A stretch of DNA of 64,000 nucleotides from Galdieria sulphuraria (lineage: Eukaryota > Rhodophyta > Bangiophyceae > Galdieriales > Galdieriaceae). The notes beneath the pieces are model-generated. The model saw only the letters and a program-made list of their open reading frames with translations. It was not told where the DNA came from and ran no database searches. The translations under genes and the position numbers were made by a program. Of this stretch, positions 10,355-21,641 are shown piece after piece. Where the stretch lies: contig NW_005178454.1 in assembly GCF_000341285.1 (NCBI RefSeq), forward strand, positions 62,001 through 126,000, given 5' to 3'. Within the stretch, counting starts at the first letter, position 1, and each line of letters begins with the position of its first letter.

Positions 10355-10597
10355 ATGGTGAAGAAGACTTCAACAAAACAACTTAACGGATTATTCGAAA
10401 AACAGTTGCAGCAGCATATGAAGAACCTAAAACCTACCAAAAAAACAACCCCAGTGAAGAAGAAACAACTCCCCAGAAAGAAAAACTCCAAAGACAAGTG
10501 GTTGGCACTTTGGAAGCACAGGAAACCCTCCAAGGATAGACTCAGTTTGGAACAAGAAACTTTGAAAGCTTTGGGCAGTTTACAAAACCTTTACTGA
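10355..10597 (+). CDS. small lysine-rich basic protein, unknown
   Basis: This 80-residue ORF is strongly basic, with repeated KK and KPTKK-type runs in its middle. A more ordinary C-terminal stretch with LSLEQETLKALG follows. I recognise no family. Its stop codon overlaps the end of the glycosyltransferase gene on the other strand by 7 bp, a convergent arrangement. The composition could suit a nucleic-acid-binding protein, but this is speculation. The opposing-strand ORF in the same place is hydrophobic and looks like the complement of lysine codons. Confidence 0.45.
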   Translation: MVKKTSTKQLNGLFEKQLQQHMKNLKPTKKTTPVKKKQLPRKKNSKDKWLALWKHRKPSKDRLSLEQETLKALGSLQNLY

Positions 10598-12999
10598 CTT
10601 CCCCATAGACTAAGAATGGTCTTTGCAACTTCCGGTGAAAGACGGACTAGACTGAAACCCCCACGTTCAGCAATAGTTTCAATGTCGTTTGATAGTGTTC
10701 CTTCTAAGGGTATTTTCTTCCACAGGCGATGTTCTACAAGAGCAATAATATTTGGGTCATTCTCCTGTGCCAAATTGGCTAGGAATTGTTTTGGATCCTC
10801 GTGCGACTTCCAGTTGCGTTGGCTATACCAGACTACGGAAGGTTGTCCTTCCATGTCACCGTCACACTGCCCATATGCCAGCATATAAAGTTCTTTTTGG
10901 TTGGTCGACACAGTGCCAGCAATTTGGGATAGTTCCTTGAGTGGTTGTTGCCAAGCAGAATCCCATATTTTGATAGCGGGTTGGACGAAAAGTAAAAGAA
11001 AACTGAGAAAACCCATTGATAATGGTACAAATAACCATCGCATTCGACGAATATATCGAGTTCCTTCCTTTTTCGAAGTGAGTTGAATAAAAGAAAACAA
11101 ACCAGCTAGTAACCAAGGAATTCCTCCACGCCACGAGAACATTTGAGATCGAAGCTTTTGTATGCAAAGAGACAAAACCACTGGATCTCCTGTTGCTCTT
11201 TCTACAAATTGCACAACCGAGAACGCGAAAGCAGAACAAATGAACATCCATAGTGTCGTTAAAGTAGCAAACAATTTCATGTAGAATTTGTTTTCTTGAA
11301 AGATATATTTTGAACGCTCTTCGAAAATATTCCGTGACCATTCTGAACTTGGTTTTGAATTCTCCGTCATTTCTTGAGCCTTGTCTAAATTGTCAGATAC
11401 ACAACTCATCGACTTTTCATGAGAATACGTTGTTTTAGGAGGTATAGCAAAGTCTGTTTCCTCGTTTAAGCAATGAAGTCTACCAAAGAAAACACCGAGA
11501 AGAAGAGATGCTGCAGGGACTGCTGGAATGACATAACTCAGTAGCTTAGTACGTATCAAAGAAAAGAAAGTATAAACAAAGAGAACCCAAATGCACAAAA
11601 ATAATGGAAACTGTCTATAACGAGACCGTCTTTTCCATAATGCTTTTTCTAAAGGATGATAAAAGGCAATAGCTGCTGGTATTAAAAATATCCAAGGCGA
11701 GAATCCTATCAACGAAATAGGCAAATAATAATAAAATGGTCCAGTATGGCCGTTCACTGCTGAAGTCAACCGATTCATGTTATGGTAACCAAAAAAGGAC
11801 TGTATAAACTTCCAACCATGTTTTTGTATAATAAGAATGTACCATGGCAAGCATATAAAGGAACCCGATATTATTCCAGGAATCCAAGGAATCTCCGACA
11901 AGACAACTTGTTTCAAGTTTTCTGTGGTCCATAAGAACAACGAAATGATGCTAATAGGTAAGAATAAACCCAAAGGTCCCTTTGTCAAGACTGCCAAAGC
12001 ACAAAACACAAAAAACATCCAATAGAACAATTTGGATGTTCGTATCCATATTCTTTTTGTATTTTGAGGATCTATTTTGGCCAATATTGTATTGAACTTG
12101 TTCCAAGGAAAGAGTGGATTCTCTAAATAGGTTTCATCTCCAATATTAGGTATCAAAGAATATCCTGTAAAGAAACATAACAAAGCTGCTCCCGTATGAA
12201 AACATAGAAGCATATCTGATACACCTGCTCTTGACCAGCCAATTGTAAATAAATTGCACAAGAAAATTATGGAAGAAACCAAACCAGTAATAAAACGACA
12301 ACGTGTCGAAGGAAGCAAAGAAAACTTCCAACCTGCAAGGTAAATAGCCATGGCCATCAAAGTACCAGCCAAGCATGTAGGAAGGCGGGTAGAAAACTCA
12401 CTTAAACCAAATAGTCGGTAGGAAATTGCCATAAGCCAATATGTTAAAGGAGGTTTATCAAATCTCAAACGATTATTCCACTGAGGTGTCAACCAGTCAC
12501 CACGTTGCAACATTTCCCTCGCCGTTACAGCAAACTTGGGTTCAGTTGCATCCATAATAGAAAAGTTTCCATTTCCCCGAATCAAACATAAATAACTCAG
12601 AAGCAATACCGCAGCCAATCCCACTGCAAAGATTTCAAACTTACTTCTAGTGCCCTTTGTTGTAGACGGGTCTTGGACCTCCGAATGTTCTTCTCCAAAA
12701 GTCCACTTGCGATTTTCTGACAAAGGTCTCTGATAATCGTGCAATCTTCCACTACAAGTCACGACAGTTGGCGCAACAGAAAATCGTCTTTCATATCCTT
12801 TGAAAAACTCAAACTTTCGTTTTTTTGTAAGAGGTAGAAACTGCAAAGTTGTGTTGTGTTTTAATGGCAACTTTTCCAAAGATATGTACTTCCTCTTAAA
12901 GCAACTCTCAACCTTATTCAAGGACAAGTTGAGGAATCCTTGAGTGATCATCGAGGCAAATCTTACGAAGATGCATTTCCAAACTGTCAAAGGATACAA
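10591..12999 (-). CDS. ArnT/GT39-type membrane glycosyltransferase
   Basis: The 802-residue protein has about 110 N-terminal residues rich in Lys, Arg and Ser, then roughly ten or more hydrophobic segments. The first luminal loop carries the family signature: MDATEPKFAVTAREML, followed by GDWLTPQWNNRLRFDKPPLT and a YWLMAISYRLFG helix. This is the acidic-pair loop of lipid-linked-sugar transferases related to bacterial ArnT and to protein O-mannosyltransferases. The likely reaction is transfer of a sugar from a polyprenyl-phosphate donor, with the acceptor unknown. The resemblance is closer to bacterial ArnT-like proteins than to eukaryotic PMTs, so bacterial or plastid origin is possible. The N-terminal extension could be a targeting peptide. 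Confidence 0.82.
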   Translation of the reverse strand: MYPLTVWKCIFVRFASMITQGFLNLSLNKVESCFKRKYISLEKLPLKHNTTLQFLPLTKKRKFEFFKGYERRFSVAPTVVTCSGRLHDYQRPLSENRKWTFGEEHSEVQDPSTTKGTRSKFEIFAVGLAAVLLLSYLCLIRGNGNFSIMDATEPKFAVTAREMLQRGDWLTPQWNNRLRFDKPPLTYWLMAISYRLFGLSEFSTRLPTCLAGTLMAMAIYLAGWKFSLLPSTRCRFITGLVSSIIFLCNLFTIGWSRAGVSDMLLCFHTGAALLCFFTGYSLIPNIGDETYLENPLFPWNKFNTILAKIDPQNTKRIWIRTSKLFYWMFFVFCALAVLTKGPLGLFLPISIISLFLWTTENLKQVVLSEIPWIPGIISGSFICLPWYILIIQKHGWKFIQSFFGYHNMNRLTSAVNGHTGPFYYYLPISLIGFSPWIFLIPAAIAFYHPLEKALWKRRSRYRQFPLFLCIWVLFVYTFFSLIRTKLLSYVIPAVPAASLLLGVFFGRLHCLNEETDFAIPPKTTYSHEKSMSCVSDNLDKAQEMTENSKPSSEWSRNIFEERSKYIFQENKFYMKLFATLTTLWMFICSAFAFSVVQFVERATGDPVVLSLCIQKLRSQMFSWRGGIPWLLAGLFSFIQLTSKKEGTRYIRRMRWLFVPLSMGFLSFLLLFVQPAIKIWDSAWQQPLKELSQIAGTVSTNQKELYMLAYGQCDGDMEGQPSVVWYSQRNWKSHEDPKQFLANLAQENDPNIIALVEHRLWKKIPLEGTLSNDIETIAERGGFSLVRLSPEVAKTILSLWGSQ

Positions 13000-13044
13000 A
13001 AACAGTAAGTTGCCAATGAGACAAAGTTTTATTGCTCACAATCG

Positions 13045-14118
13045 TTAAGAAAATTTTTCCTCTTCCTTAATGACATGTTTGGTATTATCCGCAGTCCCAC
13101 TCGTATCATTTCCTTCTATTTGATGAGAAATGGAAGAGTCCTGTAACTGGACATTCTTTCTACCTCGCAAGAAATTCCATATGTATTCCATTCTCTTCAT
13201 ATGAATGGTCGGTCCAAGTTCTTCTACAGTTGGAAAGAATGGACGAACCAAAGACTCATAAATAAGACCCCCAACGACGCCTCCAATGACTGACCCACAT
13301 TGATTAGCCCACAACATACCACCAACACCAGGCAAAGCCAAATGACCAAAACCTATCATAGCACCAGCAATTCTCGCCCCTAAATCACGTGAAGGATTGA
13401 TAGTAAATTGACCAATATCTCCAAGAGAATCTCCCAGTTCCATTACCAACAAACCAATCAATAATGGAAACATACTTGCCCCTGGTGCCATAGGATTGTA
13501 GGGATCAGTAAATGCAAATATCATAAATACAAGAAAAGCAGTATAATATAATTGAATGGCAAAGCTGTGAATGGTTGTGTAATATTCTTGATTAGCATTA
13601 TTGAAGAAAGCTGCAGCCATTTCAGGAGATTGATCGAGAGGTTTTCCATTGGCTAAAGCATAACCCAGTGGGTAATAAGTAAGCCACATATTCAAGGTCC
13701 CACAAGTTCCACCCAAGACTTGAGCAAAGAAATAAGGAAGTGTCTTCCACCATTCAAATCCTCTAAAAGCCGCAAAAGAAACCGTTACTGAAAAGTTCAA
13801 ATGAGCACCGCTGACACCACCAATGGCATAAATGCAAAAAGTAAAGCTCATACCCCAAGGAAAGGCCAAACCATTGAATGCTCTTTCAAATGGACTTGGT
13901 TTGTAATACAACATCATTGAAGTTATTGCTGTAGCTGTAGCCAAAATAAACCAATTAGCAAGAAACTCAGCAATAAGACAGGGAATCAGCTTCTTTATTT
14001 CAGACTTGAGTTTAGTCTTATGGACGGGAGATACCATGAGAAAGATACTTCTCTCTCTTTCAATATGGTGAGGCCCATCTTCCATCTCAATAACTCCATG
14101 GTGTGCGACATTTGCCAT
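13045..14118 (-). CDS. aquaglyceroporin (MIP family) with altered NPA boxes
   Basis: The 357-residue membrane channel of the major intrinsic protein family should conduct water and/or glycerol. Six membrane segments plus two half-helices fit the hydrophobic profile. The first pore box, normally NPA, reads GAHLNFSVTVSF, so Pro-Ala is replaced by Phe-Ser. The second reads INPSRDLGARI, with Ala replaced by Ser; the Asp after Arg is typical of glycerol-conducting members. Conserved flanks are LPYFFAQVLGG and the N- and C-terminal cytoplasmic tails, which are polar. Selectivity cannot be inferred safely with the changed boxes. Galdieria-type algae are known to use glycerol heterotrophically, which fits but does not prove a glycerol role. 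Confidence 0.88.
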   Translation of the reverse strand: MANVAHHGVIEMEDGPHHIERERSIFLMVSPVHKTKLKSEIKKLIPCLIAEFLANWFILATATAITSMMLYYKPSPFERAFNGLAFPWGMSFTFCIYAIGGVSGAHLNFSVTVSFAAFRGFEWWKTLPYFFAQVLGGTCGTLNMWLTYYPLGYALANGKPLDQSPEMAAAFFNNANQEYYTTIHSFAIQLYYTAFLVFMIFAFTDPYNPMAPGASMFPLLIGLLVMELGDSLGDIGQFTINPSRDLGARIAGAMIGFGHLALPGVGGMLWANQCGSVIGGVVGGLIYESLVRPFFPTVEELGPTIHMKRMEYIWNFLRGRKNVQLQDSSISHQIEGNDTSGTADNTKHVIKEEEKFS

Positions 14119-14318
14119 GTTTTGGTATCTAACAATCCAAACTCACAATTTCACAAAAGCAAAGGAAGAAAACCCGTCTCTTATAAGTTGGAAACTGAAG
14201 AGAAATCAAATGGCCCAAAGCTAACACAAAACATTTTAGATGGCTCATGTCCCTTGGATCAACTGGAGTGGAAGGGGAGCTCAGTCCTCTTCTTCTTAGA
14301 GATTGCAAGTTTCCATTT

Positions 14319-15337
14319 CTACTCTTTGTTAAGATACCGACTATGAATTTGAAGTATTTGCGCTATGGGATGCCTACATAAGGGACAGCAAGAGGACCTA
14401 ACTCGTATTCTTTCTGCACATTCAATACACAGACAGAGGTGTCTACAAGGCAATAATAACGTGTCGATGGAATCCAACATACAGATTAAACAAAGTTGAT
14501 TGGACTTTGAACTATCTTCTTCCAAACCAAATATGTCTTCAAGTTGATACAAGTCTCCGTTAATAACTATTTGCTGTTTGAGACACTTCACGCCAATCGA
14601 GTTGTCAGGGTTCCTCACAAATGTGCCAAAAGTTAACTGGGCAGTAGCATGGGTTGTTGTTGAAGCTTTTCCTTTTCTAGTTTGCTTAGAGGAGGACGTA
14701 ACTGGTGAGGAATGGAAAGATTCTTGTCGAGACTCAAGAACAATTACTAGAGGAAAATAGGTACCTCCATCATAGAATAATTCTTCTTTCAAAGACTTGT
14801 GTATTTTCAACCCTTTTGCCGGCTTTTGCCGATAGAATTGATAACTACCTGGTTGAAAGGAGGTTTTCCCTGGATATTTCTCATACTTTCCTTCAAATTG
14901 GGTAAAGTCAAGAGCTGACACTTGTTTTGCAAAATAATATACTGTAATATATCCAGCCACTGAAGCGTCAAAGATGAATTCCAATAGTAACAAACCGGGG
15001 TCGTCTGGAAGTGGCTTTGTCCTCAATGTTTCTTTTCTCAAATTCAAAGTAATTGGTTTTGCTTTCTCAAAGTAAACTGGAATCTAAGAAAGTTGAATCA
15101 GAGTTATAATAAAGTTTTGTTCGTTGTAAAGAATACCTTTGAGGAAGTGTTCAACGGTCCTTCCACCAATAGTTGTGCTGTTCCAGTTCTCATTCGTTCT
15201 CTTGAAGTCGTTTCTATTTCTCTGTTACTCTCTTGTGTTGGAATATGGTTGCGATAACTAGTCAAGTCTCTTTCGTTTATCTGTCTTTGGGATCTTAAAA
15301 TATCGTTTCTACCATTGGAAGAGTGACGGTTACCCAT
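14319..15337 (-). CDS. RING-finger E3 ubiquitin ligase of the MGRN1/LUL type (2 exons)
   Basis: The exons are 15337-15137 and 15083-14319, joined by a 52-nt GT-AG intron, giving about 321 residues. The ATG at 15337 is preferred over the upstream one because it gives an N-terminal MGNRHSS, a plausible N-myristoylation signal like those of plant LUL and animal MGRN1 ligases. The central region includes IPVYFEKAKP, ETLRTKPLPDDPG and a DASVAGYITVYYFA segment characteristic of this group. A C-terminal C3HC4 RING follows (CLICMLDSIDTLLLPCRHLC, then CCPLCR). It should act as an E2-dependent ligase at membranes; substrates are unknown. Confidence 0.88.
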
Positions 15338-15618
15338 AAGTATTCGACCATACAAGAAACGCTAAGAAAAACTCGATTTGAAAAGTATGAATTCCCGTAA
15401 GTTGTATATATCTTGTCAAACTCGAAATACTTCAAAGATGATATAACATATGAAGTGATTTTCCTCCCACGAGAATGATGAATGGGAAGAGAAAGAAATT
15501 CAAGTGCCTTTCAAAAACTTATACTTTTCTTTATATAATCTTCCTGTTCCTTTCAAAAAAAGAGGTTCCAATTACCAACCGAATACTTTGTCAATTTCAA
15601 AAAATAGTAAACACTGTC

Positions 15619-18576
15619 TCAGTAAAACTCTTCTTTCAAACTCCATACTAATGCACCGCTTTCTTCACAAGTTTTCGTTGCTACTTGTTTTAACAACTGT
15701 TTGAATATTAACAATGCATCGGAAGATATTTGTTCACGAAATGTAGAAACAATTTCTGTCGTAGTTGCTTTTCCTTGACGTTGTCTGAGGAATTGACATA
15801 ATTCTTCCATAAGCATCACATGTCGATTGCCTTGTGACTTGAGTTCTCCACCTACAACACCCAAAGATTGTTTCCGTATATCGCGGAGAATTTCCGAAGA
15901 ACTATTTGTATATTTTTCATTATCAAGGCTTTCTTTTCTACTTGGAGTTACACTTGTTGCTTTCACTCTTCCAAATCGTGGAACACTCAAAGCTCCTGCT
16001 TCTCCAGCATTGCCTGTCCAAGTTGGCATAAATATGGATGACTGTTGTCGAGCAACTCTCGACTTGCGAAGATTTTCTAAAGCATCTGTTGCAACTTTCA
16101 TTGCCTCTTCTTCCAATAATTGGCGATCCGTACCATTTCCTAACACATCTAACACAGCATCGTGATCCATAGCACTATGCAACGACTTTCCATCCAATAA
16201 TTCCTTCAATAAACGAGTTTCATTGGTAGACTCTATACAATTGTCTTTATCACTTTCTGCACAATCTTCTTCATTCTCAGAACGTTGAAATCTACTCCCT
16301 GTCCACTCAACTGCACTCGTACCTGAGAATAAATCACCCGTTTCGGTTCCATCCTCATATTCATCTCCCAAAGTAAAAAGATCAAATAAATCTTTTGGAC
16401 GAAAAAAACGCGTTTGTTGAGCATCTTTTAAAACTTTGTTGGTTAACAACTGTTTGAAAATCTGTCGGTGATAAATTTTCTCTTCAATGGTTCCGCTAGT
16501 TACCAAACGATAAATAATCACATCTCTCTTCTGTCCAATACGCCATGCTCGTTCTCTCGCTTGCAGATCAGTACTAGGATTCCAATCAGGATCATATAAA
16601 ACTACTCGATTGGCACCTGTCAAATTGATTCCTAGTCCTCCAACCTAATTAGAAACACACATTGTAGGAATAAAATGATCATCCATTATATGATAAGCTT
16701 ACCTTGGTAGTTAATAAAAATAAAAAAACTTCATCATCCTGATTAAACGAATCAATCAACTTCATTCTTTCTTGCATAGCTGTTTCTCCATCCATTCGTA
16801 AATATGTGTACCTTCTTTGTCTAGCAAACATCTCCAAAATATCCAACATGGCTCGGCTTTGAGAAAAGATTAAGACACGACTATCGTCCTTTGACCAGGA
16901 AAGAAGGACTTGATCAAGTACTCTAAAACCTATTCAAATAAAGCAAATGAAAATGGAAAGAGTACTTACACAAGTTTTCCTGCTCTAGTCCACTCACCAT
17001 AGCGACGATCATCCTCAAGTGCATTTTCATCATACAAGTCCGGATGATTGCAAATCTTTCTCAACACAGAGACTGCCGTAAGCATATTAACTGAACCTTG
17101 AAGAACTTTTTGCAACTCTCGTGAATTTAAATATTTCTTGTACAATTCTCTTTGTTCCTTTGTTAACTTGCAAAATAGTATCTAAATAGCCAAAACGAAG
17201 ATATTACAACTCAGTAAAGTATAACCTCATAATAGTAAAGTTACCTGTTCTTGTTTCTTAGGAAGTTGAAGTGCAACGTCTTTCTTTAGACGCCGCAGTA
17301 AATAAGGCGATACTAAATTGCGCAAGACAGATGCACACTTATAAGCAGTATGCACTTGAAGTGGAGTTGCATTCAAATAACTACCCAAAGTAATCGGTAC
17401 ACTAAACTGTTCCTCAAAGACTGGTAGTGTTCCAAGTTTTCCAGGATAAACAAAATCGAATAAGCTCCAGAGTTCTTTCAATCGATTCTGAAGTGGTGCT
17501 CCTGTCATAATTATTCGATGTACAGTCTTAAAGCGCTTACAAACAAGTGTTATTTCTGCATCAGGATTCCTTATGCGATGACCTTCATCCAATATAACAT
17601 AATCCCACTTATGTACAAGAATATATTCATGAAAACGTCTCACTTGTTCATAACTAGTAACTAGTATATCTCCTTGTTCGATTATATCTTCCACTATCCA
17701 TAAATCACCGTCTCCAGCTGACTTGTGCATAATTCTAACTCGAAAAGAAGGCCACCAAGTAGCAAACTCTCTCTTCCATTGTGAAAGTAGAGTAGCTGGT
17801 GCCACTATACATACAGGTCCAGGCAATAAATGGCTATAAGAAAGAGACGCTAATAGTACAATGACTTGGATAGTCTTTCCGAGACCCATTTCGTCCCCAA
17901 CAATGCCTCCAACGCCTTGACAGTGTAATTCCCATAGCCACTGCACTCCGACTTGTTGATATGGAAAAAGTCGATCGTAAATATCGGCAGGTAGACGAAG
18001 ACCACCATCAAAGCAAACGTCTTCTTTGGAGGTATGATTCATTACAGTCTTTTCAAGTTCACTCTGACCTTGAAAGGGAGTAACTTGTCCTAGTTTCACT
18101 GCAGTTGCAAGTTCAGAGTCCTTGGGTGCTTCAAGGTCAACAATGCCTGTTTCATCCAATTCACTAGTACTTTCTCCCACTAAACAACTTGCAGAAGACA
18201 ATAACTTTCGTTTCTTCCTTTCAAAAGTTGCAAGAGCTTCAGTTCTCTCCGCATCAATTCGCTTCAAAAGTCTAGACAGACTATTCAACTGTTTACCAAA
18301 TTGCTCTTCTTCTTGACTCTTCACTGAACTTTCGCTGTGTAAAAGTTGATATTGTATTCGAATTTCCTCATATCGCTGTACAACAACTTCCCTTTGCTTC
18401 TGATATTTAGCAATAAGAGACTCTTCTTCTCTTTCTAAACGTTTCTTTGTGGTATCTGCAAAATTTTCGATGACTTCTCTTTCCGCATCTTCTGCATTCT
18501 TCCAGTCTAATATTCCAGTTTCTACTCTTTCGGTGCCTTGAGTCAAGAAAGACTGGCTCATCCCATCCACACACAC
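15619..18576 (-). CDS. ERCC6: CSB/RAD26 SWI2/SNF2 ATPase (4 exons)
   Basis: This is the transcription-coupled repair translocase that recognises stalled RNA polymerase II. The exons are 18576-17245, 17181-16970, 16922-16703 and 16644-15619, giving about 929 residues. Translation may instead begin at the in-frame ATG at 18561. Helicase motifs are clear: [19 protein letters not shown], the Walker A region [13 protein letters not shown], then [19 protein letters not shown]. The C-terminal lobe has [33 protein letters not shown] and RAWRIGQ. A winged-helix-like tail, where CSB carries its ubiquitin-binding region, ends the protein. An N-terminal coiled coil is present. The splice at 16970/16922 uses the second of two nearby AG sites; the other gives a stop. 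Confidence 0.94.
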
Positions 18577-18585
18577 ATTCAGTCA

Positions 18586-19191
18586 ATGCTGTTCTTCGTG
18601 ACTTGTGGTGAATGTGTTTATGGTTGCCAAAAGAGACAGTATTGTTGTCCAAAATGGCAAACTTTGAGTTTTCGGCTACGAGAAAAGTCTTCATATAGGT
18701 TACATAAAACTATAAAAGCAGAGCAAAGTCAACCCAAGTTTGTAAAAACTGGGAAAGGTTTCCAAACTACTGTCGTCAAAGGGAAGGAACAACGAAACGG
18801 ATGGAAGGAGGAGGAAGAACAGACAAATAATTATTTTGAACCGGGAAGTAAAGATAACTTACACAACTCTGGAAGTTTGCCACCCATAGTTTCAGACCGG
18901 ATGGGTAAACGTATGCTATATGCCTCAAGTGTTCCTTTTATGCTTTTCATTGTATTCTTTGCTTCTGTATTTGTGGCTAAACTTCAGTTCGATATTACGG
19001 TCATTCCGTCTCTAGTAGCTTATAGTTCGTTGTTACTGATCTTGGCTACCATGGCAGCCTTGAGTTATGGGATATTTTCTGCTTCTTGGGATGTGGAACA
19101 GGAAGGAAGTTTTTGGGGTTGGAATGAGTTCCGAGTAAACGTTGGTCGTACGTTGGAAGGTTTTAAGTCAAACTCTAGAGGAAAAAAATAG
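18586..19191 (+). CDS. PAM68: PAM68-like photosystem II assembly protein (plastid)
   Basis: The C-terminal 90 residues match the PAM68/DUF3464 family, which helps assemble photosystem II in thylakoids of plants, algae and cyanobacteria. Two membrane segments are visible (SVPFMLFIVFFASVFVA and LVAYSSLLLILATMAALSYG). The family signature SASWDVEQEGSFWGWNEF follows. The first ~110 residues are Ser/Lys-rich and fit a plastid transit peptide plus a stromal linker. The ATG at 18586 is preferred; the open frame extends to 18538, which would overlap the CSB coding region on the other strand. This is the clearest marker that the organism is photosynthetic. Confidence 0.87.
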   Translation: MLFFVTCGECVYGCQKRQYCCPKWQTLSFRLREKSSYRLHKTIKAEQSQPKFVKTGKGFQTTVVKGKEQRNGWKEEEEQTNNYFEPGSKDNLHNSGSLPPIVSDRMGKRMLYASSVPFMLFIVFFASVFVAKLQFDITVIPSLVAYSSLLLILATMAALSYGIFSASWDVEQEGSFWGWNEFRVNVGRTLEGFKSNSRGKK

Positions 19192-20267
19192 TAAGGGAAC
19201 TGTTATGGATACAGTAATAGAGCTATATTGTGATATTCGCCGTTTTTATACTATCAACAAGGAACACTTAGTCTTCTATAAGCAATCAGTCCAAACATGC
19301 CCATAACGAAGAAAGAAGCCAACAGTTTATCTAAAATATCGTTGGGTTTCGTACCACTCCATTCGTCACACTCGATATCTATAGGCCACTTGGTCTATAT
19401 ACACGTATTTTATTTAGCCGTCCTTTGTTACTAACTATTACTTACCGCTGAACTAGTATTCCTCGACATAGAGCTATCCTTACCGTTCATTAGGGACTAT
19501 CAACCAACAAGGAAAAATACTACATCTCAACAGGAGAATCGAACCCGAAATCCATTCGTATCTCGAATGAATCTAAAAAATTCGATTATTCTTGTTATCC
19601 CATATTCCTAGAAAAGCCTTGTGCATGCATTTGAACTAGCAACTTGGTATATATTATGTAAACATTATCCTATCTTTGTTACTAACATCAGGAATCCTTT
19701 TATATTGAAAGTGACTCAGATAGATAGTCGGCAGAATTCCCTCTTCCTATATAGAGTCTGTGCATCGTTTTGGATAAGTTTTTCTTCTTCCACTAATTTC
19801 GTTCTCTACACATTCGTTACACACACACACACACACACATGACATATATATGAATAGCCATTATTTGAACTCATTCCAGGTTATAATACTAAAGAGGCTT
19901 CGGATTGTATTCGACCCAAAATCATTTAAAGCTACTGAAAGTCATCTCTATGATTCCAAAATTTCAATTATACTATTTGCTATAGTTCTTTTTCAGTGAA
20001 TAGACAAGACACGGTGTACAAAACAACCGCAGTTCCATTGCTCTTGTAGAAATGAACCGTTACACAAATGGGTAAAGCCCGCTTCTCTGGGCATACCACG
20101 TGTTTTAGCATCTAATGCGATTTTGGATTCTTTACACGAATCATTTTTGCCTCAAGCAATTGTGTTCCACAGGACCAGAAACTTTTGATCGGGGCATTTT
20201 TCCATCGTTTCATTTTAAAAGAGACGATTTCATAAATATTTAATCTTCGTTTTTGTGAATTATCAAA
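19192..20267. other. intergenic stretch with a CA microsatellite
   Basis: About 1.1 kb of AT-rich DNA contains no gene I can support. A (CA)n tract of about ten units lies at 19819-19839. A TTCGATT/TTCGAAT-like sequence near 19530 on the minus strand resembles a tRNA T-loop, but the flanking stems do not pair. Confidence 0.55.
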
Positions 20268-21182
20268 ATGAGACAATTGAACATCAACTTTTGTCTTCTC
20301 ATAGTACTCATTGCTTCTACTACTCATGTACAAGCACAAGGCTCAATTAGTGCTGCTCCAACAGGACTGGGTTCTATTCCAACTGGAGTTGTTACAAGTG
20401 CTCCAGTAACGGTTAGTACCGGAATTCCAACTGGGGTTCCTTCCTCGGTGACCACCGGTATTCCTACTAGTGTACCAACAACATCTTCGCTCACTATCTT
20501 GAGTGTATTGCAAGCCAATAACTTTGATGATACAGTTCAAGCTATTAGTGCAGCAGGACTCACTTCTCTATTTGACAACCCTTCAGCAACTCTTACCTTC
20601 TTTGCAGCAAATGATTCCGTGTGGTCCACTTCGACTGCCTCCCAAGCTCTTAGTGCTCTTCCTACAAGTGGGCCCACAAGCAGTAGTAGTTCTTCTTCGA
20701 GCAGTGCAGTCTCATTCCTTACAAGAGTCATTCTTGGAGCAACTTTCAATCAATCGATATCTTTATCTTCGCTTTCGCCTGGCTCCCATAACTTTACTTC
20801 ACTCATAGGATTGAACTTGACTATTGTCAAGAACTCTTCAGGTTAGAAATATAATCTCTTCTTGTAACAACAATATATTAAGTGCAATATAGGATCGTTT
20901 GTCGGACCTTTCAGCGTCGTGAAATCTGACGTAGCTGTCGGTTCATCGTTCATTGATGTGTTGGATGGTGTTCTAGTTCCACCTCCTCCCAGCACAACAG
21001 CTCCGGTTGCAGTAACTTCTGCTCCTAGCGCAGTGACCTCAGCACCCATCTCAACCAGTTTTCCAAGTTCTGTTCCAATTTCCACCGGTGTACCAAGTGG
21101 CGTCATTGTAGGTACTAGTGCGCCTACTAGTGTGGCTGGAGTTCCTAACGGTGCTTCGATCATATTACCTCAACCAGCTTAA
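20268..21182 (+). CDS. secreted fasciclin-domain (FAS1) protein, Ser/Thr/Pro-rich (2 exons)
   Basis: The exons are 20268-20841 and 20893-21182, with a 51-nt intron, giving about 287 residues. A signal peptide (MRQLNINFCLLIVLIASTTH, then VQAQ) opens the protein. A Thr/Val/Pro/Gly-rich linker follows. A FAS1 domain is recognisable from TILSVLQANNFDDTVQAISA, through LTFFAANDSVW, to DVAVGSSFIDVLDGVLVPPP encoded by the second exon, which supports the splice. The C-terminal tail is again Ser/Thr/Pro-rich with repeats of the GVPSG/TSAP type. FAS1 proteins usually act in adhesion or in the wall. No clear GPI signal ends the protein. Confidence 0.83.
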
Positions 21183-21641
21183 ATATATAAGTTGTGAGTT
21201 CAGGATTGGATTGTATGGCTGTTGCGTGGTAATAAAAACTGTGATTTTTTTCCTCAACGAATTAATCAATTTTCATCGTTTTTGTGAGTTTTTAATTTGA
21301 AAAGGTCTTTTTCTTGTTTTCACAAGATACATTCCTTTCTATTATACAAGTTGTCAGACAATATATATATGTATATATCGTCGTACTGCGTAATTCTTGT
21401 TCAATAAAGTCACATTTAGCCATCTGGTTTTAGAATGTCTTCCCATGAAAGCTAAGTAGACTTGAAAATTAGCAAACAACCACACACAACAAGTCTTTCT
21501 GGTTCAACAAAGATAAAACAGCTCGCAAACAAAGTACTCATTTATAATGTAGCACGATACCAAAGGCAGCTATAGCACTTTGAGTGAGACGTATGCAACG
21601 TAATTTTTTGCAAACAACGGGATATCCACTGGAATACTCAA
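21183..21641. other. convergent 3' intergenic stretch
   Basis: No coding region was found between the stop codons of the FAS1 gene and the SR gene, which face each other. A short TA-rich tract lies near 21361-21378. It presumably holds both 3' untranslated regions. Confidence 0.5.

Noticed and set aside
14020-14346. Plus-strand ORF across the aquaporin start
   Set aside because: It overlaps the clear MIP coding region in antisense and has no recognisable features.
19500-19600. tRNA-like T-loop on the minus strand
   Set aside because: The TTCGATT loop is not flanked by pairing stems and no acceptor or anticodon stem can be folded.
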